From: Streptomyces hokutonensis
GTDB taxonomy: Bacteria; Actinomycetota; Actinomycetes; Streptomycetales; Streptomycetaceae
Direction: 5' to 3'
DNA length: 62,518 nucleotides
NCBI RefSeq assembly: GCF_000376565.1
Contig: NZ_BARG01000100.1
Coordinates: forward strand, 1-62,518
The notes under the pieces were generated by a model. That model had not been told where the DNA came from. It saw only the letters and a program-made list of their open reading frames with translations, and did no database searches. The position numbers and the translations under genes are program-made. Positions 14,867 to 23,640 of this stretch are shown in pieces. Every line of letters starts with the position of its first letter. Within the stretch, counting starts at the first letter, position 1.

Positions 14867-15810
14867 GTGAACAGGGCAGCGACGAGCGGCGTCATCGGGG
14901 CCTGCGCGGTCGCGCTGGGCCTGGGAGGGTACAGCGCCTACGACATCGCGCACGGCCAGACCCGGCCATCGGGCGGCAGGCGGAAAACCGTGACTCCCGC
15001 GGTGGAGTCGCGCACACCGCCGCCCGCAGTGGAGGCCGGGACGTTCGCGCGTGGCTTCCTGAAGGACTGGGCCACGGGACCATGAAGATCATCACGTCGG
15101 CGGCGCTGTTCGACCGGGCGGGCCTGACGCCCGACAGCACGGCCCCCTGCAACACGACACAGGCGGCCTCCGGCGAGGTGTTCCACAACGAGGCGGACGT
15201 GCCGGCCAACCCGAATGCCACGCTCCTGCAGGCGTTCACCGAGTCTTGCAACACCGCCTTCATCAAGGAAGGTTTCGACCATCTCGTCCACGGCGGTGAC
15301 GACGCCGCCGACCTGCACGACGAGGCCCACGACGTGTTCGGGTTCGGCAGCTGGTCGATCGGCCGGGGCGTGCAGACCACCGACCCGTCCGTCCCCGCAG
15401 CCCCGTCGGGCAGGGACAAGGCGGCCCAGTTCATCGGCCAGGGCCAGGTCACGGCCAGCCCGCTGGTGATGGCCTCGGTGGCGGCCACGGTCCGCGACGG
15501 TGCCTTCCACCAGCCGGTCATCCTGGCCGACCAGCCGCAGACCCCGGCGCCCCAACCGATGTCGCCCACCACCGCCGGCTACCTCCAGCGCATGATGCGC
15601 GCGGTGGCCACGAGCGGTACCGCGAGCGCCCGTCTGAGCACCCTTTCCGGGGTGGGCGCGAAGACCGGCACCGCGGAAGAGGGCGACGGCACCAACGGCT
15701 GGCTCACCGCCTACAACGGCGACCTCGCCGTCGCCTCTCTCGTGGAGGGCGGCAGTTCGGGCGTCGACTCCGCCGGCTACGTCGTATGGGACCTACTCAC
15801 CGCAGGGTAG
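14867..15810 (+). pseudogene. Penicillin-binding protein gene with internal deletion and frameshift
   Basis: From GTG 14867 the frame gives an N-terminal membrane anchor (GVIGACAVALGLGGYSAYDI) and the start of an NTF2-like domain, ending at FLKDWATGP then stop (15085). The other frame picks up the transpeptidase domain at GTMKIITSAALFDRAGL and runs to 15810, with SCN (in TESCNTAFIK) and KTGTAEE motifs. The junction falls at the active-site box: the SxxK serine is replaced (GTMK instead of STMK). The middle of the gene, several hundred codons, is gone. The product cannot be an active transpeptidase. Confidence 0.8.
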
Positions 15811-15987
15811 TGATATGCGGCCGAGCCTCTGCCTTCGCCGCCAGCCCGCTGCTCACCCGCCCCTCGGATCACCCACCTCCGCACCGGTTGCATGCTCCCG
15901 CCCCTGCCGCGCCCACCGATCAGCGCGATATCGCATAAACCGCCACACGCCCCATCGGTGGGCGTACGCAGCGACTCCGCGTCGCGC

Positions 15988-16518
15988 CTACGGAAGCGTG
16001 CCGTCCCCAAGGGCACCGTCCGCCGTGCTCTCTTCCGGCTCGCCGAGGTTCTCGGCGAGCCGGAAGAGAGCAGGCAGTGCGCCCGAGATCGCCCGGCGCT
16101 CGGCGTCGTCGAGGGCGGCGAGCGCGGCGTCCATGCGTCGCTCGTGGGCGGCGGTCCAGGCGGCAAGCTGTTCGCGCCCGGCGTCCGTGAGGGTGACCAC
16201 GGAAGCGCGGCGGTCGACCTTGTCGACGTCACGCGCGACCAGCCCCGCAGTGATCATCTGTCCGATCAGCCCGCTGACAGTACTGGGGGCCAGGCGCTGA
16301 CGGGAGGCGAGGTCGCTGACGCGGGCCGGGGAGTGTTCACCGAGCACCTGCAGCAGTTCGACCTGGGCCATGGGGAGGGTCTCCCACGGGTAGTCGGTGC
16401 GGATCGAAGCGCGCAGTGCGCGGCGCAGCCGGGTGACGGCCTCGGTGAGCAGGCGTGCGTCCGGAGCCTGTCCGGCGGAACGGGGCGGAGAGACCTCGGA
16501 GTCGGGCTGCGCAGACAT
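15988..16518 (-). CDS. MarR-family transcriptional regulator
   Basis: A 176-residue winged-helix repressor. The DNA-binding part is MAQVELLQVLGEHSPARVSD then LASRQRLAPSTVSGLIGQMI, with a wing around RDVDKVDRRASVVTLT, at about residues 45-120. ATG 16518 is chosen as the family-typical start. It is divergent from lgt with one operator-like site (16592-16611) between them, and similar sites lie at two further promoters, so it probably represses itself, lgt-PAP2, PAP2-1 and the MFS exporter. The C-terminal end is encoded by a perfect 20-bp palindrome (16027-16071). Confidence 0.88.
   Translation of the reverse strand: MSAQPDSEVSPPRSAGQAPDARLLTEAVTRLRRALRASIRTDYPWETLPMAQVELLQVLGEHSPARVSDLASRQRLAPSTVSGLIGQMITAGLVARDVDKVDRRASVVTLTDAGREQLAAWTAAHERRMDAALAALDDAERRAISGALPALFRLAENLGEPEESTADGALGDGTLP
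16027..16071. repeat. Perfect 20-bp inverted repeat in the 3' end of marR
   Basis: GCTCTCTTCCGGCTCGCCGA (16027-16046) is mirrored exactly at 16052-16071 around a 5-nt loop GGTTC. It lies inside the coding frame (ALFRLAENLGEPEES), about 40 bp before the stop. It may work as a terminator for marR or mark a sequence rearrangement. Confidence 0.7.
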
Positions 16519-16591
16519 GCGCCAAGAGTAGTCGGACCGCGCCCGGGTACAGCCCGGCGTCCGCCGCGCGGACGCTCCGCCCGCACCGATT

Positions 16592-16611
16592 CCGAATACT
16601 TCGGTGTCCGA
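16592..16611. promoter_or_regulatory. Operator-like site 2 (CCGAATACTTCGGTGTCCGA)
   Basis: This site lies in the 158-bp divergent promoter between marR (start 16518) and lgt (start 16677). It matches site 1 at 15 of 20 positions and keeps both inverted repeats (CCGAATACTTCGG and TCGGTGTCCGA). Confidence 0.65.
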
Positions 16612-16676
16612 TGTAATGTCGTGCGGGTACTCCGGCCGCGGGCCGGGTCCCAGATCACGCGAGAACGGTCGACCTG

Positions 16677-17561
16677 ATGAACGTGGCGTACCTGCCCAGT
16701 CCCTCGCAGGGAGTGTGGCACCTCGGGCCACTGCCGATCCGCGCGTACGCGCTGTGCATCCTGGCCGGCATCTTCACCGCCGTCTGGCTCACAGGCCGCC
16801 GCTGGGAGGCCCGGGGCGGGCGCCGCGAGGACATCGCGGACATCGCGATCTGGGCGGTACCGTTCGGCATCCTCGGCGGCCGTCTCTACCACGTGATCAC
16901 CGATCCGGAGCTGTACTTCGCCTCCGGCAAGCAGCCCCTGCACGCCCTGTTCATCTGGGACGGCGGCCTGGGCATCCCCGGCGCGGTGGCGCTCGGCGCG
17001 GTCGGCGCATGGCTCGGCTGCCGCCGCCGCGGCGTCACGCTGTCCGACTTCGGCGACGCCGTCGCCCCGGGGCTGGTGCTGGCCCAGGCGATCGGCCGCT
17101 GGGGCAACTACTTCAACCAGGAGCTGTACGGCGGCCCCACCCATCTGCCGTGGGCGCTGTACATCGACCCGGCCAACCGCCCCGCCGACTCCCCCACCGT
17201 CGCCCTGTACCACCCCACCTTCCTGTACGAGTCGCTGTGGGACCTCGGCGTGATGGCCCTGCTGCTGTGGCTCGACGCCCACCACCACCAGCGGCTGCGG
17301 CGCGGACGCCTGTTCGCCTGCTACGTCCTGGCCTACACCACCGGCCGGGCCTGGATCGAGGCGCTGCGCATCGACCACGCCAACCACTTCCTGGGCCTGC
17401 GCCTGAACGACTACGTCTCCCTCATCCTGTTCACCGGCGCACTGGCATACCTGATCGCCTCCCGGCGTCCGCGCCCGGACGACGACGCCCCGTACCCGGC
17501 CCCGGACGCTGCGGATGCCGAGCCGGTGCCCGCCCAGCCGTCGGCGCGGGAGAAGGCGTGA
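16677..17561 (+). CDS. lgt: Prolipoprotein diacylglyceryl transferase (accessory copy)
   Basis: This 294-residue membrane enzyme transfers diacylglycerol to the lipobox Cys of prolipoproteins. Seven hydrophobic segments are visible, with GGRLYHVITD near residue 65, IWDGGLGIPGA near 100 and the signature GRWGNYFNQELYG near 142-154. The C-terminal 30 residues are acidic and Pro/Ala-rich. The gene stands behind a MarR-type operator, unlike the housekeeping lgt, so it is probably an inducible second copy. It overlaps the following PAP2 gene as GTGA. Confidence 0.93.
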   Translation: MNVAYLPSPSQGVWHLGPLPIRAYALCILAGIFTAVWLTGRRWEARGGRREDIADIAIWAVPFGILGGRLYHVITDPELYFASGKQPLHALFIWDGGLGIPGAVALGAVGAWLGCRRRGVTLSDFGDAVAPGLVLAQAIGRWGNYFNQELYGGPTHLPWALYIDPANRPADSPTVALYHPTFLYESLWDLGVMALLLWLDAHHHQRLRRGRLFACYVLAYTTGRAWIEALRIDHANHFLGLRLNDYVSLILFTGALAYLIASRRPRPDDDAPYPAPDAADAEPVPAQPSAREKA

Positions 17562-18394
17562 CGGAGGCCACCCAAGCGTCGCCGGCCACCTCCGAGCACC
17601 CGCGTCAGCGTCCGGGAGGGCTCATCGGCCCGCTGCTGCCCGCCCGCCTGCGCCCCCTGGACCGGCCCCGGCTATGGATGGAACTGGCCTGCAGCGGGCT
17701 CCTCTACTGGGCCTACACCCTCACCCGCAACGCCGTACCCGCCCACCGCACCGCCGCCCTGCACCGCGCACACGCCATCTGGCACGCCGAGCAGGTGCTG
17801 CACGTGGACATCGAACTCACCGTCAACCACGCCGCCGACCGGGTCGGCTGGCTGATCGTGGGGATGAACTACTACTACGCCACCCTGCACTTCATCGTCA
17901 CCATCGGCGTCCTGGTGTGGCTGTATGTCCGCCACCCGGGCCGCTACCGCGCGGTGCGCACCGCCCTCTATACCGCCACCCTGCTGGCACTGGCCGGCTT
18001 CACGTTCCTGGCCACGGCCCCGCCCCGGTTCCTGGCCGGACGCGGGTTCGTCGACACGGTGGTCGTCCACCACACCTGGGGATCGTGGGCGTCGGGGGAC
18101 GTTGCCTCCCTCTCCAACCAGTACGCCGCGATGCCCTCGGTGCACATCATCTGGTCCGCCTGGTCCGGCCTCACCCTGGCCTTCCTCGCCCGCCGCACCT
18201 GGGTGCGGGTGCTGGGCCTCTGCTACCCGCTGGCGACCTTCACCGTCATCCTGGCCACCGCCAACCACTTCGTCACCGACGCGGCAGCGGGCGCAGCCAC
18301 CCTCGCGGTCGGCTTCCTCGTCCAGCGGCTCCTCACCGGCCGCCCGGCCTACCCAGCTCTACGGCGGAACGCCCTCACGGCCAGCAAGCCCTGA
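17558..18394 (+). CDS. PAP2-family membrane phosphatase/phosphotransferase 2
   Basis: The 278-residue protein has six or so membrane helices and the same plan as the gene at 13562 (NQYAAMPSVHIIWSAWSG; ATANHFVTDAAAGA). GTG at 17558 overlaps the lgt stop, and the in-frame sequence upstream is only lgt in another frame. Co-transcription with lgt suggests lipid or lipoprotein remodelling, since PAP2 enzymes can release or transfer phospho-headgroups. The exact substrate is unknown. Confidence 0.85.
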   Translation: MTEATQASPATSEHPRQRPGGLIGPLLPARLRPLDRPRLWMELACSGLLYWAYTLTRNAVPAHRTAALHRAHAIWHAEQVLHVDIELTVNHAADRVGWLIVGMNYYYATLHFIVTIGVLVWLYVRHPGRYRAVRTALYTATLLALAGFTFLATAPPRFLAGRGFVDTVVVHHTWGSWASGDVASLSNQYAAMPSVHIIWSAWSGLTLAFLARRTWVRVLGLCYPLATFTVILATANHFVTDAAAGAATLAVGFLVQRLLTGRPAYPALRRNALTASKP

Positions 18395-18543
18395 CGCACC
18401 GCCAGTACCGCCCAGACCCCGGCGATGGCGGCCAGCCAGCGCGCCTGCAACACCACCGCGCCCGTCACCGCGAGCGCGGCGACCAGGACGTCCAGACTGG
18501 TCACCCAGGCGTCCCACACCCACTCGCCGGTGTTCCGGATCAC
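18349..18543 (-). CDS. Small membrane protein (64 aa)
   Basis: The frame begins at GTG 18543 with GAGGGG 9 nt upstream, 25 bp after the MFS stop on the same strand. It encodes MIRNTGEWVWDAWVTSLDVL and then two hydrophobic segments ending in a basic tail (RAFRRRAG). I do not recognise a family. Position suggests it is the second gene of the MFS operon. Its 3' end overlaps the convergent PAP2 gene by 46 bp, which makes the call less certain. Confidence 0.5.
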   Translation of the reverse strand: MIRNTGEWVWDAWVTSLDVLVAALAVTGAVVLQARWLAAIAGVWAVLAVRQGLLAVRAFRRRAG

Positions 18544-18568
18544 TCTCGCGATCCCCTCGCGGACCTCG

Positions 18569-20026
18569 TCACAGCGTCTCCCGTACGCCCTCCGGCTCCC
18601 CGCCCGGGCTCAGCCAGGCCGACGCGACCGCGACGGCCGAGGCCGCCACGAGGATCGCGGAGGCCCACCGGGCACCGGCCTGGCCACCGCCACCGCCGGC
18701 CAGGTGGAGGGCAAGAGTGACCAGGGCGACGCCCAGTGCGGTGCCCAGACCACGCGTCATGTTGACCAGGCCACCTCCGGTGCCGGAGGCGCGGGCCGGG
18801 ATCGCCCTCATGATCATGGTGTTGTTGGCCGGGGTGAAGGTGCCCAAACCCAGCCCGGCCAGTGCCAGGACCGGCACCAGCCAGGCGATCGTCAGTGGAA
18901 CGACCAACACTGCGGCCATGGCGAGGGCGAAGACACCGGCTCCGGCCAGGCAGCGTCTGCGGTCGGCCAGGGAGCGCGGAAGCAGCCGGTCACCTCCGGT
19001 CGCGGCCAGCGCGAACCCGGCCGGCAGCGCTGTCAGCACCGTTCCGGCGGTCAGCGCCGAAGTGCCCCGCGCCATGAGAACGACCGGCACCAGCACCAAC
19101 GGTCCGAACAGCACCAGGTACCCGCTCAGCGCTCCGGTCAGCCCGAACGCCACCGCCCGCCCCCGCAGCAGAGCCAGGTCCAGCAGCGGCGCGGCAGCCC
19201 GACGCTGCCTGCGGACGAATCCCCAGCCCGCCACCGCGGCCAATGCGAACAGCACGGCCACACCCCAGCTGGGCACCGGCAGCCCGGAGGCCGCCGACAC
19301 ACCCAGAAGCACGCTGGTGGTCGCCACCGCCAGCAGGGACAACCCCCGCCAGTCGAAGCCCACCACGCGGGTACGGCCCCGGGTACGCGGCACCAGATAG
19401 TGCCCGGCCACCAGCGCGACCAGCCCGACCGGCACGTTCACCCCGAACACCCAGCGCCAGCCCAGCGTCGACACCAGCACCCCGCCCACCGTCGGCCCCA
19501 GCGCCAGGCCCAGCGCCTGCGCGGCGGCCTGCACCCCCAGCGCCGTGCGCATCCGCTCCGGCGGCGCGCTGGTGGTCACCAGCGCCACGCTGTTGGCCTG
19601 CATCAGCGCCGCTCCGGCCGCCTGCACGACCCGGAAGCCCACCAGGACTCCCAGCGACGGCGCCAGCCCGCAGGCGGCGGACGCCAGCGTGAACACCGCG
19701 AACCCGTACAGGTACAGCAGCTTGCGGCCGTGCGCGTCGGCCAGCCGCCCGGCCGGAATCAGGAGCGCCACCAGAGTGATCAGATAGGCCAGCGACACCC
19801 ACTCCACGGCCGCCAGCGAGGTATGGAACTCGGTGCGCAGGCTGCCGTAGGTCAGGGTCACGATGCTCGCGTCCAACTGGCCCATGAACGCCCCGAAGCA
19901 CACCGTGCCCACCGCCAGCCACCAGGCGTTCGGCCGCGACCGTATCCCTTCCGGACGAGCCCGCTCCACGGTGAGCACGGCGGACCAGCGTCTCCTGGAC
20001 GGGCGGGGACTCATGCGGGTGGCCAT
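18569..20026 (-). CDS. MFS drug exporter, DHA2 (14-helix) family
   Basis: The protein has about 485 residues and 14 predicted membrane helices. The family signs are LDASIVTLTYGSLRTEF near residue 45, GRLADAHGRKLLYLYG (motif A) near 90, and a GPTVGGVLVSTLGWRWVFGV motif C region near 160. It should export a hydrophobic drug or metabolite using the proton gradient. Either ATG 20026 or ATG 20014 could be the start: GAGGGG is 1 nt from the first and 13 nt from the second. Operator-like site 3 ends 7 bp upstream, so MarR binding would block its promoter. Confidence 0.92.
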   Translation of the reverse strand: MATRMSPRPSRRRWSAVLTVERARPEGIRSRPNAWWLAVGTVCFGAFMGQLDASIVTLTYGSLRTEFHTSLAAVEWVSLAYLITLVALLIPAGRLADAHGRKLLYLYGFAVFTLASAACGLAPSLGVLVGFRVVQAAGAALMQANSVALVTTSAPPERMRTALGVQAAAQALGLALGPTVGGVLVSTLGWRWVFGVNVPVGLVALVAGHYLVPRTRGRTRVVGFDWRGLSLLAVATTSVLLGVSAASGLPVPSWGVAVLFALAAVAGWGFVRRQRRAAAPLLDLALLRGRAVAFGLTGALSGYLVLFGPLVLVPVVLMARGTSALTAGTVLTALPAGFALAATGGDRLLPRSLADRRRCLAGAGVFALAMAAVLVVPLTIAWLVPVLALAGLGLGTFTPANNTMIMRAIPARASGTGGGLVNMTRGLGTALGVALVTLALHLAGGGGGQAGARWASAILVAASAVAVASAWLSPGGEPEGVRETL

Positions 20027-20032
20027 ACCCCT

Positions 20033-20052
20033 CAGGATATATCGGTCACCGA
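20033..20052. promoter_or_regulatory. Operator-like site 3 (CAGGATATATCGGTCACCGA)
   Basis: The core ATATATCGG followed by TCGGTCACCGA keeps the right half of sites 1 and 2 (TCGG-nnn-CCGA, perfect). The left CCGA is weaker (CAGG). It sits immediately upstream of the MFS gene and 136 bp before the small gene at 20188, so it may control both directions. Confidence 0.6.
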
Positions 20053-20187
20053 AATGTTTTGCTATCGTTCCATCTCGGGTTCCGCGGCAGCGCCACCCGC
20101 ACCGCCCAGATGACGGCGCGAGGAATGTCCATGGCGCCGCCGCGGGCCTCCCCACCCAGACGCAACACCCTGACATCAGGGGGAGCC

Positions 20188-20394
20188 GTGCCGATTGACC
20201 TCGACGAGGACGCCGCCATCCTGCGCGTCACCGACCAGCTCAAGACCTCCTACAGCGATCGCCACACACCCGACGAGATCGAGGCCGCGGTCGCCGAAGC
20301 CCGCGAATCCCTCAGTGCCCTCCCGATTCGAACCCATATACCCGTCCTCGTGGAACGCAAGGCCCGCCGCACCCTCAGCGAGCCCACCGGCTGA
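20188..20394 (+). CDS. Small helical protein, DUF3562-like
   Basis: This 68-residue soluble protein from GTG 20188 has AGGGGGA 4-10 nt upstream. The sequence VPIDLDEDAAILRVTDQLKT, then HTPDEIEAAVAEARESL and VPVLVERKARRTL, fits the small three-helix dimerisation-type proteins (DUF3562) seen across actinomycetes. No function is known. It is divergent from the MFS gene across operator site 3. Confidence 0.65.
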   Translation: MPIDLDEDAAILRVTDQLKTSYSDRHTPDEIEAAVAEARESLSALPIRTHIPVLVERKARRTLSEPTG

Positions 20395-20638
20395 GGAAGA
20401 GCCCAGGGGAAGCTCCCGCCGTGACGTGGCCGCGGATCACCGGCTTCCCCGCGCACGCCGGCAGGCATCCCGGGGTCGTCGGCGCGCGACGGACGATGGC
20501 CAGGCACCCTCTGAACCGAGCCGTATCAGGTCACTCTCAGCCCCGGAACTGCGATCAGAAGGTCCGCCACGGCCTCCTCGGGCCTGTGCCAGTGGGCGCG
20601 GCTACCGTGGACCGCCACATCTGAATCCGGAGGATGAA

Positions 20639-21268
20639 GTGGTCAGACGCATGGCGGACGAGGCGTTCCGTGACGAGCAGGAGAGCGGCCGGTACGCGCC
20701 GCATGTTCGTGCCATCAACGAGATGGTCGATGACCTGCGCGACCAGGACGGCCGCGGCTGGATGCCGTACGTGGCTCCCTGGCACGCGGGCATCGACGCA
20801 CGCGTGTTGTCGATTCTGCGCGATCCGGGCCCCAAGACCCAGGACGGCAGCGGTTCGGGTTTCCTGTGCATGGAAAACGACGACGCCACGGCCGAACGCC
20901 AGTGCACCGGCTTTACCGAAGCGGGCATAGACGCCCGCGTCACCACCCCCTGGAATGCCTACCCCTGGTACATCAACCGCGCCCCCAACGCCGAGGAACG
21001 CAGAGCCGGCGTCACTGTTCTGGCCCGCCTCCTCGGTCTGCTTCCCCGCCTTGAAGTAGTCCTTTTGCAAGGAGTCGACGCGCAGGACATCTGGCGACGA
21101 CTGGAGAAGACCCACCCCCAGCTCGTGCGGGAGGCACAGTACGAGGTCGTCCACACCTATCACCCCGGCCGGCAGGCCCTGTGGTCGCCGGACCCTGCCA
21201 TCCGAGCAGCCCGGGAACAACAGCGCCACGACTCATACCAGCAGGTGGCGCAAGCGCTCCAGCGGTAG
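20639..21268 (+). CDS. Uracil-DNA glycosylase superfamily protein
   Basis: The protein has 209 residues. The pattern matches the UDG fold: ILRDPGPKTQDGSGSGFLCM near residue 60-80 (water-activating loop region), TPWNAYPWY near 103, VVLLQGVDA near 142 and HTYHPGRQAL near 175 (the HPS/HPG-type DNA-minor-groove loop). GTG 20639 with GGAGG 5 nt upstream starts the conserved part; an upstream open frame is low-quality. It may be a DNA repair enzyme, but it lacks the classic GQDPY box of family 1, so activity on uracil is unproven. Confidence 0.75.
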   Translation: MVRRMADEAFRDEQESGRYAPHVRAINEMVDDLRDQDGRGWMPYVAPWHAGIDARVLSILRDPGPKTQDGSGSGFLCMENDDATAERQCTGFTEAGIDARVTTPWNAYPWYINRAPNAEERRAGVTVLARLLGLLPRLEVVLLQGVDAQDIWRRLEKTHPQLVREAQYEVVHTYHPGRQALWSPDPAIRAAREQQRHDSYQQVAQALQR

Positions 21269-21581
21269 CAGGCACAGCGGCAATCCGACGGCGGCAGCAC
21301 CGCACCGTCGCCGGCTTCCCGGATGAAGATCACTGCTCACGTCGGCGGGAGGATGGCGTGGAGTACGTGTGCCGCATGCCGACACACGTCACCCGCGTGT
21401 GGGTCTTGTCCAGCTCCTGCGGATGAGACGAGCCTGCGAAGCGGCGGCGAAGCGTGCTCCCGGGCCGGACGCCGCTCGACCCGATCGGTAGCGACGACCG
21501 CCATCGCAAGCGGACGAACGGGTCGCTCAGCACCCACTGTCTTCCCAGGGCCCTGCGAGAGGCGTCGGCATCCGACGCTGG
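21269..21581. other. Gap without a supportable gene
   Basis: Several overlapping open frames cross this 313-bp stretch, but all are Arg/Ser/Pro-rich with no family likeness. I see no hairpin or conserved motif of note. The 3' ends of the UDG-like and DUF429 genes converge on it. Confidence 0.5.
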
Positions 21582-22259
21582 TCAGAAACGAATCTCGACG
21601 GCGCGGCGTTCCGCGTCGAGCTGGGGCACCTCGGGAACCCTGCCCGAGGTCCCCCGTGCGATCCGGTACGCCGACCAGGCCGCGCCGGCAGCGTCGAGAA
21701 CGTCGTCCGCGGGAACACGATCCGCCTCACCGAGCACGTCCGGGAGTACGATCCCGGCCCGGGCCAACAGGGAGCGGCGCAGGTGCTGCCCGCGCCAGGT
21801 CTTCTTCGCGTAAACCGGCGGAACCCCGTCCGCCATGGCGGAGAAGCACACCTCGGGGTGCACCTCGTGGACCCGCTCATCGGCCAGCCAGCATGCCCGC
21901 GCCTCAAGCAGCTTCGGGGCCAGCGCCCACGCCTGCTGACTCAACCGGCTACCGGTGAGCTCCTGGCACCGGTCGGCTGCCGCCACGTATTCGCGTTCCT
22001 GCCACACCGGCCTCGGCGCGATGAGGAAGACACTGTTGCGCCGCACACCGAGCAGGGCCTTGGCCGCCAGGTCCGCGGCACGCCAGCCCTTCTCGACGAG
22101 CCCGAGCGGCATGTCCACCGCGATCACCCGCGCTCCGACGGCACGCTCGATCAGCGTGTCGAGCCGACGATCCACCAGGCTGCCCGCGTACGCACCGTCC
22201 GTGAGCCCGATCCCGACCCAGCCCTGCCTACCGCAGGCATCGACTCCCAGGACGTCCAT
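21582..22259 (-). CDS. DUF429 protein
   Basis: The 225-residue protein begins MDVLGVDACGRQGWVGIGLT and contains ARVIAVDMPLGL, then RRNSVFLIAPRPVW, and VHEVHPEVCFSAM near residue 135. These are typical of DUF429, an RNase H-fold family predicted to be a nuclease. Asp6 and Asp59 (VDACG, VDMPLG) and Glu at VHEVHPE could form an acidic metal site. ATG 22259 is chosen; the open frame upstream to 22367 is basic and unlike the family. No linked partner is evident. Confidence 0.85.
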   Translation of the reverse strand: MDVLGVDACGRQGWVGIGLTDGAYAGSLVDRRLDTLIERAVGARVIAVDMPLGLVEKGWRAADLAAKALLGVRRNSVFLIAPRPVWQEREYVAAADRCQELTGSRLSQQAWALAPKLLEARACWLADERVHEVHPEVCFSAMADGVPPVYAKKTWRGQHLRRSLLARAGIVLPDVLGEADRVPADDVLDAAGAAWSAYRIARGTSGRVPEVPQLDAERRAVEIRF

Positions 22260-22326
22260 CCCATCCACCCCGTCATGCAAGGAGCGCAACCTACCGCGAC
22301 GACGCCCGTCCGATAGCCCACCACGG

Positions 22327-23481
22327 TCAGCTGTCCGCGCGGAGGACTTCACCGAACGCGTCTGCATGGGCCTTCAGCGCCTCGCGGGCGAAAGTGACAC
22401 CCAGGCCCACGCCCTGCTCGATCGTCAGATCGGGTGCCGGGATGCTGCGGTAGACGAAGTCGGGGGCGAAGCCGTTGAAGGTCAGCGGCTGGTGCGGGGC
22501 GACGCCGGGACGTTCGGGGCCGGTGTCGCCGAGCAGGTCCCGCGCCCGGTCGAAGCGGAAGTAGTCGCCGAAGGCACGCGCCTGGCCCTCGCGGACCGCC
22601 CGTCGCTCCTCGCCCTTCCCGTGCCCGGGGCCCGCGCCGGTCAGATACACGAGACGGAACTGGCCCTCCTGGATCTGCCAGCCGAAACCGGGCCCCGGGC
22701 AGGCGGTGAACATTTCGACGATGCCCTGGCCCCGGCTCATCGCGGTACGTACCACGATCCCCTCCCGCTCGATCTCCCCCGCCAGCTCCGCCCGGATCCG
22801 GTTCGTGGCGTGCAGGCAGCGCATCTTCTGCACCGTCGCGTCCAGGCGAGCGGGCCGGAGGATCGCTGCCGCCTCCGCGGGAAGCAGCAACGGCTCCGAA
22901 TCGGCGGGCGTACCGGCCTCAGCGCTCAGGTCCACGAGGGTGCCGATCAGGCCGAGCCAGCGCTCGAACACGTCGGCGCCGAAGCGGTCCGCCCCGCGCA
23001 GCTCCGGAAGGCAGGGACGCAGCGCGGCGGCCAGCTCGTCGTAGCCGCGCCAGTGCCACGCCGTCCCGGCCGGTGTCGTCCACGTCCCTCCCGGCCATCC
23101 GGGATCGAGCAGGCTCAGCAGCACCAGGACGGGACGGTCGAGCCCGTGCAGCTTGCCGTCGGCGTAGGAGTCCAACTGGTCGGTGTCCGGGAGCGAGAAC
23201 ACCTTGTTCTCCATCACCAGCGGGCTGCGACCGGGGTATTCCACGACAAGATCGAGGTTCCGCCACTCCCGCCGCACCCGCACCTGACCGGACCCATGAC
23301 CACTCCCGGGTATCAGCCAGGCATCCAGCAGGGCCTCGCCCAGCACCGGATGGCGCTCCACGTACCAGGCCAGCGTGTCGCTGTGGAACAGCTCCTTGCT
23401 GCCCCTCGACATCGCGAAGACCACGTCGCCGGTCAGCGACTCCACCAGGTCGGAAAGTCGCGCGAATGAACCGCCAGGCAC
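22327..23481 (-). CDS. PD-(D/E)XK nuclease-fold protein
   Basis: The 384-residue protein has a nuclease core near residues 75-125: NLDLVVEYPGRSPLVMENKV, giving the D-(x)n-ExK pattern, followed by DQLDSYADG. This is the arrangement of the PDDEXK family found in many phage-defence and phage-related proteins. GTG 23481 has GGGAGG 7 nt upstream. The C-terminal half (FGWQIQEGQFRLVYL and beyond) is a separate, unrecognised domain. It is divergent from another nuclease-like gene at 23641. Defence or DNA repair are both possible; I see no methyltransferase partner. Confidence 0.75.
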   Translation of the reverse strand: MPGGSFARLSDLVESLTGDVVFAMSRGSKELFHSDTLAWYVERHPVLGEALLDAWLIPGSGHGSGQVRVRREWRNLDLVVEYPGRSPLVMENKVFSLPDTDQLDSYADGKLHGLDRPVLVLLSLLDPGWPGGTWTTPAGTAWHWRGYDELAAALRPCLPELRGADRFGADVFERWLGLIGTLVDLSAEAGTPADSEPLLLPAEAAAILRPARLDATVQKMRCLHATNRIRAELAGEIEREGIVVRTAMSRGQGIVEMFTACPGPGFGWQIQEGQFRLVYLTGAGPGHGKGEERRAVREGQARAFGDYFRFDRARDLLGDTGPERPGVAPHQPLTFNGFAPDFVYRSIPAPDLTIEQGVGLGVTFAREALKAHADAFGEVLRADS

Positions 23482-23640
23482 CCGTTGCCTCCCGCAAGGT
23501 CGCAGCACAAGGGCACAGCCGACCCGCTTGGCCTCGGCGCGAGCACCCGGCAGGCCAGGGTAGCCACCTCCCCTCGTCCGTTCCGTGCCGGGTTCCGCCA
23601 CCACCCGCCGGCACCTGCATGCCTGGCATCATTCCGCGGC

